The translations under genes were made by a program, and so were the position numbers. The notes below the pieces were generated by a model. It saw only the letters and a program-made list of their open reading frames with translations, searched no databases and was not told the origin of the DNA. Below are positions 8,142-14,800 of a stretch of 64,000 bases of DNA, piece by piece. Origin of the DNA: Larkinella humicola (GTDB lineage: Bacteria; Bacteroidota; Bacteroidia; Cytophagales; Spirosomataceae); the NCBI RefSeq assembly GCF_008727875.1, contig NZ_VTWS01000003.1, positions 620,001 through 684,000 of the forward strand, in the 5' to 3' direction. Numbering within the stretch: position 1 is the first letter of the stretch; every line of letters begins with the position of its first letter.

Positions 8142-8858
8142 CTACACTTCCATACTGACCAGCGCACTACCCCGCAAAACCGGGATGACGTCGTACAGAT
8201 CGTGCTGCAAACAGTAAATAATGTCTTTGTGAATGCTAAGCCGGTGGAGCCGCCGGACGTGGGAAGAAGGTGCCAGATACGCGGGTAAATCGTTTTTCGC
8301 TTGGGCATACAGCCGCAAGGCCATCAGCCCGCTGTCTTCCGGAACCATGTATTCGTCCTTCAGCCGCTCGATCAGCGCCCCGGCAAACAGGGTATCTTCC
8401 AGATTGACGCGCCCTTTCCAGCCCGCACACAAGATCAGAACATCGTAGCGTTCGCCCTGAAGAAACCGCACCACGGCTTCCAGATTCAGGAATGACCCGA
8501 CGAGCACCTTCACGGCATTTCGTGAACGCGTGATAGCATAGGTGCCGTTGGTGGTGGTCATGGCGATGTTGGCGCCGATCAGCCGCTCGTCCATGTAGCT
8601 GAACGGCGAATTGTCCAGATCGAAACCGTCCACTTTTTTGGCGTTTCGTTCGGCTGCGGCCAGATAGCCCCGGCCCTGCAATTGGCTGCACTCCTCGACC
8701 GTTGCCACCGGTGTGATGCTGTTGACCCCGTGGGCAAAGGCCGTCACCATACAGGAGGTAGCCCGGAACACGTCCGCTACGACAACAATGGAATTTTCGA
8801 GGGAATCGGTATGCAGGTGGAGTAAATCGGGAGTCAGGCAGACGTCAATGGTTTTCAT
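8142..8858 (-). CDS. ComB-family 2-phosphosulfolactate phosphatase-like protein
   Basis: A 238-residue protein of the ComB family, first described as 2-phosphosulfolactate phosphatase of coenzyme M synthesis but widespread in bacteria without that pathway. Supporting stretches are VVVADVFRATSCMVTAFAHG near the N-terminus, the central AMTTTNGTYAITRS and LCAGWKGRVNLEDTLFAGAL. The start at 8858 (MKTIDVCLTP) is chosen because the 12 codons upstream in frame are translated from one arm of the adjacent palindrome. It lies downstream of gcvT on the same strand, with the palindrome filling the gap. The true substrate in this organism is unknown; coenzyme M synthesis is unlikely. Confidence 0.8.
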   Translation of the reverse strand: MKTIDVCLTPDLLHLHTDSLENSIVVVADVFRATSCMVTAFAHGVNSITPVATVEECSQLQGRGYLAAAERNAKKVDGFDLDNSPFSYMDERLIGANIAMTTTNGTYAITRSRNAVKVLVGSFLNLEAVVRFLQGERYDVLILCAGWKGRVNLEDTLFAGALIERLKDEYMVPEDSGLMALRLYAQAKNDLPAYLAPSSHVRRLHRLSIHKDIIYCLQHDLYDVIPVLRGSALVSMEV

Positions 8859-8867
8859 ACGGGGAGG

Positions 8868-8939
8868 GATGGGAACACAGATTGTGCGGATCAAAACTGA
8901 TTTTTATCTGTGCAAATCCGCACAATCCGTGTTCCCATC
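8868..8939. repeat. Palindrome, GGAACACAGAT family, copy 1
   Basis: Arms 8868-8890 and 8917-8939 (23 bp, one mismatch) with a 26-base loop. It begins four bases after the gcvT stop (minus strand) and ends nine bases before the comB-like start. Loop and inner arm (CAAAACTGATTTTTATCTG, AAATCCG) resemble the palindrome at 43813-43899, so the two belong to one family. Confidence 0.85.
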
Positions 8940-8943
8940 TACG

Positions 8944-10038
8944 TTAATTTTTTACAAAAGGTAATTTCACGACTTGCGCCTTCAACAGCCGGTCGCGGAC
9001 TTTGACAAATAGTTCGGAACCCGGTTTGCTGTATTCCGTCGGAACGTAGCCCATGCCGATGCCCTTGCTGAGCGTGGGCGACTGGGTGCCGGACGTGACT
9101 TCACCGATGCGGTTTCCATCAGCGTCGCAAAGCTCGTAATGGCTCCGCGGAATGCCCCGGTCGATGAGTTCAAATCCGACCAGTTTCCGTTTCAAACCGT
9201 CCTTCTTCTGATTTTGCAGGTTTTCGGAATTGACAAACGGCTTGGTAAATTTCGTCACCCAGCCCAAACCGGCTTCCAGCGGAGAAATCGTGTCGTCTAC
9301 GTCGTTTCCGTAGAGACAATAGCCCATTTCGAGTCGCAACGTATCCCGCGCGCCCAATCCGATGGGCTGGATGCCGTAAGATTCGCCGGCTTTCATGATC
9401 GCATTCCAAACAGCTTCGGCCTGTTCGTTGGCCACGTAAATTTCAAAACCGCCCGCACCGGTGTAGCCCGTTGCCGAGACAATGACGTTGGGAAAACCGG
9501 CAAAATCCGTTTTTTCGAAGGTATAATACGACATCGACTCCAGCAGGACGTTGGTCAGCGGTTGCAGTGCCTGAGCCGCCAGGGGCCCCTGAACGGCGAA
9601 CAGACAGGTGCCGTCCGAGATGTTGATCATCTCCAGGCCGCTTTCGAAATCGTTCTGGCTCTGGATCCAGTTCCAATCTTTTTCGATGTTCGACGCATTT
9701 ACCACCAGCATATATTCTAACTTGCTGATCTGATAAATGAGCAGATCGTCGACCACACCCCCCTGATCGTTGGGCAGGTAGCTGTATTGCACTTTGCCGT
9801 CGTAGAGCAGCGAGGCATCATTGGCCGACACTTTCTGAATCAGATCAAGGGCTTTTTCACCTTTCAAAATGAACTCACCCATGTGGGACACATCGAAAAT
9901 TCCGACGGCATTGCGGACGGTCTGGTGCTCCAGAAGATCGGACGAATACCGCACCGGCATCAAAAATCCGGCAAACGGCACCATTTTTGCCCCAAGTTGT
10001 TCGTGAATCGTTTCGAGCGGTACGTGCTTTAAATCCAT
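8944..10038 (-). CDS. gcvT: Aminomethyltransferase (glycine cleavage system T protein)
   Basis: Takes the methylamine group from the lipoyl H protein and passes the one-carbon unit to tetrahydrofolate, releasing ammonia. The 364 residues match the usual T-protein length. Recognisable parts are VPFAGFLMPVRYSS and GIFDVSHMGEF near the N-terminus, the folate-binding region with VNASNIEKDWNWI, GYTGAGGFEIYV, and IGLGARDTLRLEMGYCLYGND. The start at 10038 (MDLKHVPLETIHEQLG) fits the family; the upstream in-frame ATG would add 22 charged residues with no counterpart. gcvH and gcvP are not in the window. A minus-strand TAGTTTTG at 10134-10127 is a possible -7 element. Confidence 0.95.
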   Translation of the reverse strand: MDLKHVPLETIHEQLGAKMVPFAGFLMPVRYSSDLLEHQTVRNAVGIFDVSHMGEFILKGEKALDLIQKVSANDASLLYDGKVQYSYLPNDQGGVVDDLLIYQISKLEYMLVVNASNIEKDWNWIQSQNDFESGLEMINISDGTCLFAVQGPLAAQALQPLTNVLLESMSYYTFEKTDFAGFPNVIVSATGYTGAGGFEIYVANEQAEAVWNAIMKAGESYGIQPIGLGARDTLRLEMGYCLYGNDVDDTISPLEAGLGWVTKFTKPFVNSENLQNQKKDGLKRKLVGFELIDRGIPRSHYELCDADGNRIGEVTSGTQSPTLSKGIGMGYVPTEYSKPGSELFVKVRDRLLKAQVVKLPFVKN

Positions 10039-10126
10039 AAAACGGAAGAATTGTGAATGCGATTCGGATTCCGGTTCAACGCATTGATCGCGCTCTTTAT
10101 CCATTCACCCGAATTACAAAACTACC

Positions 10127-10134
10127 GAATTGTT
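10127..10134 (-). promoter_or_regulatory. Candidate -7 element of gcvT
   Basis: The minus strand reads TAGTTTTG, a full match to TAnnTTTG, about 90 bases before the gcvT ATG. No clear TTG lies at the -33 distance, so this is only a candidate. Confidence 0.35.
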
Positions 10135-10145
10135 GACGGTTTTCC

Positions 10146-11057
10146 ATGTATACGACCACCTGCTGCCGGTTTCTGTTTGCCTTTGTTTTTTTATTCAGCC
10201 CTGTATGGATGCTTGCTCAAACGACTATCAAGGGACAAGTTCAGATTGACAGCACGAACCAGCCGGTTTCCTACGCGCTGATCAGCGAGCCACAGCACCG
10301 GTTTGGCACCTACGCCGACGCGCAGGGACGGTTTTCGGCCCGGATTCCGGAGGGCATCGACACCCTTCTGATTAGCTGCGTCGGTTTTGAGAACCTGATG
10401 CTGCCGCTGGCCGGTTTGTCGGACAGCACGGCGGTTTACCGGCTACGGGCCAAACCGAACGTGCTGACCGAAATTGTGGTTCGGGGCCGAAAACCGAAGG
10501 TGGTGGCCGTTGGGGCCATTCGGAAGCGCGCGCCGATTGTCTGGGGCAACTGCTCGGGCCGGAACATCGAGTTTGCGCTGCACGTTCGCAATGTCAAAGG
10601 CATTCGGGGCTATTTGCACCGGGTTTCGTATCTGATTGCACGCGGGGGCGTGGCGACGGCACCGTTTCGGGTGCGCGTCTACGCCAACGCGGACGGCGAA
10701 CCGGGCGAGGACCGGCTGCCTCAGAGCGTAGTGACGGCGGCCCGGCGGGGCAACGCTTGGTGCGAGGTCGATCTGTCGCGCTACCAGATTGAATTTCCGA
10801 AAGAAGGTCTCTTCATCGCGATGGAATGGCTCCCGACCAACGAAGACCGGTATAAATTTGCGACCTCGTTCAAAATGCCGGACGGTCAGAAGAATGTGCG
10901 GGAGTGTTTCGGGCAATACCTGGCCTTTAACCGGGAGCTACGAACGGCAACCTACTGGGAGCGCATCAACGGCGGCACCTGGCGACGCAACGCGCCCCTC
11001 TCGCGGGTGGGAATAGGCGAGCATCCGGTGATTCAGGCGAAGATTGCGCTGGAGTGA
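10146..11057 (+). CDS. Secreted protein with carboxypeptidase D regulatory-like domain
   Basis: A 303-residue exported protein. It starts with a signal peptide (about residues 1-25, ending PVWMLAQ). A CarbopepD_reg_2/TonB-dependent-receptor-like beta-sandwich follows at about 26-100 (TIKGQVQIDSTNQPVSYALI, DTLLISCVGFENLML, with LTEIVVRGRKPK after it). The C-terminal 190 residues form a beta-rich region (GNCSGRNIEFALHVRNVKG, VYANADGEPGEDRLPQSVV) that I do not recognise as an enzyme. The N-terminal module usually heads outer-membrane receptors or envelope proteins in this phylum, but no beta-barrel follows, so it is probably periplasmic or surface-attached. It is divergent from gcvT. Function unknown. 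Confidence 0.8.
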   Translation: MYTTTCCRFLFAFVFLFSPVWMLAQTTIKGQVQIDSTNQPVSYALISEPQHRFGTYADAQGRFSARIPEGIDTLLISCVGFENLMLPLAGLSDSTAVYRLRAKPNVLTEIVVRGRKPKVVAVGAIRKRAPIVWGNCSGRNIEFALHVRNVKGIRGYLHRVSYLIARGGVATAPFRVRVYANADGEPGEDRLPQSVVTAARRGNAWCEVDLSRYQIEFPKEGLFIAMEWLPTNEDRYKFATSFKMPDGQKNVRECFGQYLAFNRELRTATYWERINGGTWRRNAPLSRVGIGEHPVIQAKIALE

Positions 11058-11110
11058 TATAATTTTAAATCACAGTTGTTCACTATAAGTAAACTTCTTT
11101 CGATACAGCG

Positions 11111-11422
11111 ATGTTCAACATAATAGCGCGTCGTACGTTACTGGATTATTGCAGGTTGTATCCACAGGCCGCTAACGCGTTGAAACAATGGTACGCGGAA
11201 CTACAAGGGCGGGAATTTGCTAACTTCAATGAATTGAAATCCGTCTACGGTAATGTTAGTGTTGTTGCTGATGACCGAGTAGTTTTTAACATCATGGGCA
11301 ATAAATACCGGCTGGTGGTTCGAATGGTATTCGATTATAAAACCATCCAAATCAAGTGGTTTGGTACGCATGCAGAATACGATAAAATTGATGTGACAAC
11401 AGTACAATACCAGAAACTATGA
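11111..11422 (+). CDS. higB: HigB-type mRNA interferase toxin
   Basis: A 103-residue RelE-superfamily toxin of the HigB group: N-terminal helices (RRTLLDYCRLYPQAANALKQ, WYAELQG) and a beta-sheet core with YGNVSVVADDRVVFNI, YRLVVRMVFDYKTIQI and the C-terminal KWFGTHAEYDKI that is characteristic of HigB toxins. Such toxins cleave mRNA on the ribosome. The toxin gene comes first and overlaps the antitoxin by four bases (ATGA), the reverse order typical of higBA. It has a lower GC content than its neighbours, consistent with acquisition. Confidence 0.88.
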   Translation: MFNIIARRTLLDYCRLYPQAANALKQWYAELQGREFANFNELKSVYGNVSVVADDRVVFNIMGNKYRLVVRMVFDYKTIQIKWFGTHAEYDKIDVTTVQYQKL

Positions 11423-11775
11423 AACTAAAGCCTATTAAAACTGAACAGGAATACGACAAAATGATGACATGGGTAGACGAACAATTTGATAGAAAGCTGC
11501 AACCAGATAGCGCCGAAGGAGAAATTTTGCAAGTTGCCTTATTGCTGATAAAAGCTTACGAAGATGAGCATTATCCCATTCCAGCTCCCGATCCCATTGA
11601 AGCTATTCGACTCAAAATGGAAGAAAAAGGGGTTAGAAATAAGGATTTTGTTGGAAAGCTGGGCAGCAAAAGTTACATCTCAGCCGTATTAAATAGGCGT
11701 AAACCGCTAACGCTGGCCATGGCAAAATTCTTCCACAAAGAGTTAGGAATACCGGCCAGTGTATTGCTGGCTTAA
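11419..11775 (+). CDS. higA: HigA-type antitoxin with HTH domain
   Basis: A 118-residue antitoxin and likely autorepressor. The acidic N-terminal half (TEQEYDKMMTWVDEQFD) should contact the toxin, and the C-terminal half carries an XRE-like HTH (VRNKDFVGKLGSKSYISAVL followed by NRRKPLTLAMAKFFHKELG). The start overlaps the toxin stop, so the two are translationally coupled. The layout matches the HigA2/YgjM group of antitoxins. Confidence 0.88.
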   Translation: MKLKPIKTEQEYDKMMTWVDEQFDRKLQPDSAEGEILQVALLLIKAYEDEHYPIPAPDPIEAIRLKMEEKGVRNKDFVGKLGSKSYISAVLNRRKPLTLAMAKFFHKELGIPASVLLA

Positions 11776-11856
11776 GAAAACAGCACTTATTGATTAGGCG
11801 GAGTTAATCGTTATGCGACCGGAAGACCCCTGGCAATTTCCTTTTACCTTATTCAA

Positions 11857-11891
11857 GCAAACGCCCTGACTCGATTGGTCAAGGCGTTTGC
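11857..11891. terminator. Hairpin between convergent higA and an unknown gene
   Basis: A near-perfect stem (GCAAACGCCCTGAC against GGTCAAGGCGTTTGC) with a loop of about six bases, between the higA stop at 11775 and the convergent gene ending at 11913. There is no T-run on either strand, so it is a structural terminator candidate only. Confidence 0.5.
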
Positions 11892-11912
11892 AATCAGAGA
11901 ACCGGCGTAGCG

Positions 11913-12275
11913 TCAACTCGCCAGAAAGTTAACAGCCTGTTTCAGGGTGCGCTCGTTCCCGGTTTCGGGGTCGCTATACGACCGCTCACCCACCTCGATC
12001 GTTAATTCTTTCCCCATCAACTGTTTGGTATCGAGTTCTTTGCCTTCCTGGGCTTTGATCCCAACCTGATCGAACAGGCTGATGATCGCGGGCATACCCG
12101 CCGGGGATTGATAAAACCGGTGGGAAACGTAACCCGATTCGTTTTCAAACCGGACGGCAAAGAACGGAATGCCTTTGCGTTCGCTAACGCCCTCCTCAAT
12201 GTGCGTGATCGTAACGGTTTGCCGGCCATTGGCCAGTACCGCTTTGTCCTGCCCTTCTTCTACTGCGATTTTCAT
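11913..12275 (-). CDS. Conserved-looking small cytoplasmic protein of unknown function
   Basis: 120 residues, no signal peptide or membrane segment. It is predicted to be mostly beta: KAVLANGRQTVTITHIEEGV, IPFFAVRFENESGYVSHRFY, LTIEVGERSYSDPETGNERT. The pattern recalls small single-strand-DNA-binding or DUF669-like proteins of phage recombination cassettes, but I see no decisive motif and do not assign a function. The codon use and frame look coding. The ATG at 12275 is followed upstream by an AT-rich region with a small palindrome at 12284-12309. It converges with higA. Confidence 0.6.
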   Translation of the reverse strand: MKIAVEEGQDKAVLANGRQTVTITHIEEGVSERKGIPFFAVRFENESGYVSHRFYQSPAGMPAIISLFDQVGIKAQEGKELDTKQLMGKELTIEVGERSYSDPETGNERTLKQAVNFLAS

Positions 12276-12537
12276 AGCGTTGATTGTATCGTATATTTAT
12301 ATCATACAACCGACTAAAAGCAAGAGTTGTTTAAATCTTCAGGCTTTAAGGTGACAAAAAATGCTTTTTCGATGGAAATAGCCCTAATTTGGATCATTTT
12401 TTATATTTTAGATATATTATAAATTTTGGAACAACAAGTTTTTACGATTCGCCCAACCGGAAATCCTTTCAATCAGTTTTTATATCCTTTTCCTTCAACG
12501 AACGCTTTCTGATGGTATACTTATCTTCTATCAATTC
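12276..12537. other. AT-rich intergenic region with a small palindrome
   Basis: 262 bases between divergent genes. TTGTAT at 12284-12289 and ATACAA at 12304-12309 form an inverted repeat with a 14-base AT spacer, nine bases before the 11913-12275 gene's ATG; it may be an operator. Nothing else is recognisable apart from strong AT richness at 12370-12440. Confidence 0.4.
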
Positions 12538-12960
12538 ATGTGGATCGTTTTTTCATTACTGGCCGCTTTAGCTTCCGCTGTCGTGGTGACATTGTCTAAA
12601 GCGGGCATCAAGCAGGTCGATTCCAGCCTGGCGTTTGCGATCCAATCGGTTTGCATCCTCCTGGTGTCGTGGGGCGTTGTGATCGGGCAAGGCAATCTGC
12701 CGGACGTCAGTCGCATTGAACGGCGGGTCTGGATTTACCTGATCGCTGCGGGCATCATCACCTGCGTCTCGTCACTGCTCACATTTCGGGCGTTGAAGTT
12801 AGGCGATGCCTCCCGCACGTCTCCACTGGACAAAATCTCGCTGGTGTTTACGATTATCCTGGCGGTTATCTTCCTGAAAGAAAAAATCAACTGGCAAGTC
12901 ATTGCGGGCGCCGTCCTGATGGCCGGTGGGGCCGTACTGATCGCCCTGTCGAAGGAGTAG
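12538..12960 (+). CDS. Small EamA-type (DMT superfamily) transporter
   Basis: 140 residues with about five hydrophobic helices (residues 1-20, 35-55, 63-85, 95-112, 118-137), corresponding to one EamA repeat. Small proteins of this size form dimers in the drug/metabolite transporter superfamily. Typical pieces are SLLTFRALKLGDASRTSPLD and IFLKEKINWQVIAGAVLMAG, the repeat end seen in most EamA domains. It converges with the DinB gene with three bases between stops. The substrate is unknown. Confidence 0.85.
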   Translation: MWIVFSLLAALASAVVVTLSKAGIKQVDSSLAFAIQSVCILLVSWGVVIGQGNLPDVSRIERRVWIYLIAAGIITCVSSLLTFRALKLGDASRTSPLDKISLVFTIILAVIFLKEKINWQVIAGAVLMAGGAVLIALSKE

Positions 12961-12963
12961 CAT

Positions 12964-13608
12964 TCAATCCTTCGCCGGTTTCGCGCCGGGCAGGCGACTT
13001 TTCAGAAAAGCAATCTGGCCCCGGTGGTTCGATTCGTGCTCGCAGACGTGGAACCATTTCCAGTAGGTATTGACAGGTTGCTGTTTCGACCAGACCGGGT
13101 CGAGCGCCAGCAGCCACTCATCATCTTTGGTTTTTAGCAGGTTCAGCGTTTTATCACGCACGGCAGCCAGTTTGTCCAGGTAATAATTCACCTCGTGGCC
13201 TTTGATCTCTTTCCGCCCGGCATCGCCCAGCGCCATCGCGGCCCCCCATTCCTTTTTTTCCTCCTCGTTGAATTCCTGCCGTCCTTCGAATGTATTGATC
13301 TGGTAGAACTTATCCGTTGCCCCCAGATGCAGCAACAAACTGCCGATGGTGTTGGCGTGGGCATCGAACAGAAAATCGAGTTGGGCCTTCGTCATCCCTT
13401 TCACCGAACGGATGATGGTGTCCCGGTTGTAGTTCAGCATCGAAACGAGCGTGCCAATTTGGGGACTGTAGCCCTTCAACGGCCCGATCACGAGCAGGTT
13501 GTCTTCCGGAGCAAAACCGTGGGCGGTGGGAGAAAGCAGCCCCGGCAGGCTGAGCCCTGCCGTTAAACTACCATTCAGAAAGGTTCGACGCGAAATGAGA
13601 GAATTCAT
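12964..13608 (-). CDS. DinB-family protein with twin-arginine signal
   Basis: A 214-residue protein that begins with a Tat-type signal (ISRRTFLNGSLTAGLSLPGL) and is therefore probably exported folded. The rest is a DinB/YfiT-like four-helix bundle: MLNYNRDTIIRSVKGMTKAQ, ANTIGSLLLHLGATDKFYQI and FHVCEHESNHRGQIAFLK. The three His that bind the metal in DinB proteins can be placed in LLLHLGA and in HESNHRGQ. DinB-fold proteins include thiol-dependent metal enzymes, and this genome makes bacillithiol (bshC in the window), so a bacillithiol link is possible, though export would argue against it. Confidence 0.82.
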   Translation of the reverse strand: MNSLISRRTFLNGSLTAGLSLPGLLSPTAHGFAPEDNLLVIGPLKGYSPQIGTLVSMLNYNRDTIIRSVKGMTKAQLDFLFDAHANTIGSLLLHLGATDKFYQINTFEGRQEFNEEEKKEWGAAMALGDAGRKEIKGHEVNYYLDKLAAVRDKTLNLLKTKDDEWLLALDPVWSKQQPVNTYWKWFHVCEHESNHRGQIAFLKSRLPGAKPAKD

Positions 13609-13717
13609 ATCCGTAGCGTTTACATGTGAGATGGTGAGCCGGTTGCAGTAGCAGTTGCCTGGCTACCCTAAATTACGCAATCTTTCTCTATTTTCTACAC
13701 AAACCCGCAGGCAATGA

Positions 13718-14491
13718 TCACGTAAGTGTCTCTTCAACAGCACACTGCTGCAATCTGGTCTGATAGAAGTCGTACAGATACAATCCGATCAACTCGTGAC
13801 CAATCGCGTTCAGATGACCCGAATCGCCGGTGATGAAATACTGTTTCTGAGCGCGAATGTAGAGGTGTGTATCCAGCACCGAAACGCCCTTCTGCCGACC
13901 AATCTGACAAAATAGTTGCCGACCCCGTTGCCGGAGCCAGTACGTGACGGGGTCGAGGTGCGGAAACGGAGTCAGCAAAACCACTTTCCGGCGATGGGCG
14001 TGCAAGGCATGCATGACATTGCTCAATTGCTGTCCTACTTCGTTCAGCCGCTCCACGTTCCGGGTCATGTCCAGTGCTTTCAGCGCCATGATTTTAATGC
14101 CGGTTTTTAGCCGTTTGCCGAGGGTATTCGGGCCGGTTGGAAAGGGAGCCTGCGATTGGCTCCGCAAGGTGACAATCCGGACAGGCGTTGTCCACTTGAT
14201 GGGGTCCGGTTTCGGGCCAGCCGTCTGCATCCGGTTTTTGAGGAGGGTTTTAAACGCCGACGGATGCTGGAGCCGGTAGTTGCCCAGTTGGAGCAAAATG
14301 AGGTCGTACTGATCCAGATTCAGGTTACGCACCAGCGAAGCGGCAACAGGTAAGTCGAAAGGGGTGTAATAATCAATTTCCACATACGCACCGATCTGCT
14401 CCAGACGCCGGCCAAATTGCTCCACAAAACTCTGTCCGGGGCGCACACCATAGCCATAGGTGTGGCATCCGCCAATTACCAGCATCCTCAT
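13718..14491 (-). CDS. SGNH/GDSL-like hydrolase with Cys at the nucleophile position
   Basis: 257 residues with no signal peptide. The fold is suggested by the start LVIGGCHTYGYGVRPGQSF, by a block-III-like LILLQLGNYRL, and by the C-terminal ITGDSGHLNAIGHELIGLYL, which supplies the Asp and His of the SGNH triad (D-S-G-H). In ordinary members the first block reads GDS; here it reads GGC, so Cys9 stands where the nucleophilic Ser should be. I checked the codon: it is TGC. The protein could be a Cys-nucleophile hydrolase or a non-catalytic relative. Genes of this type often lie in polysaccharide loci, but none is adjacent here. Confidence 0.75.
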   Translation of the reverse strand: MRMLVIGGCHTYGYGVRPGQSFVEQFGRRLEQIGAYVEIDYYTPFDLPVAASLVRNLNLDQYDLILLQLGNYRLQHPSAFKTLLKNRMQTAGPKPDPIKWTTPVRIVTLRSQSQAPFPTGPNTLGKRLKTGIKIMALKALDMTRNVERLNEVGQQLSNVMHALHAHRRKVVLLTPFPHLDPVTYWLRQRGRQLFCQIGRQKGVSVLDTHLYIRAQKQYFITGDSGHLNAIGHELIGLYLYDFYQTRLQQCAVEETLT

Positions 14492-14800
14492 TCGTTTAGT
14501 ACGGTAGTCAGGTTGTATTCTCTTTCCTGTCCTTACGCCAGCGCACGGATGAGCGTTGCAGATGGTCGCCGAAAGAATGAAAAATGAAGTAATCCGGGGG
14601 AAAACCGCTCTCTTAATACACTTACTATCGACCGGATACTAAAATTAACGCGAACTATGAGATTATTGGACGCGTAGCGGACTGATGTTTCCGGGTGATT
14701 CCTTTTGCTATCGCACCGGCGACCCGGAAACATATCGTACCTATGGCACGTAATTAACTCACAATCAAGCAGTAAACCTCATAATCAGTAACCTACTCAA
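14492..14800. other. Intergenic region, 309 bases, nothing recognised
   Basis: It lies between two minus-strand genes, upstream of the SGNH-like gene and downstream of the subtilase stop. I see no convincing ORF, RNA gene, terminator with T-run or repeat. Confidence 0.5.
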
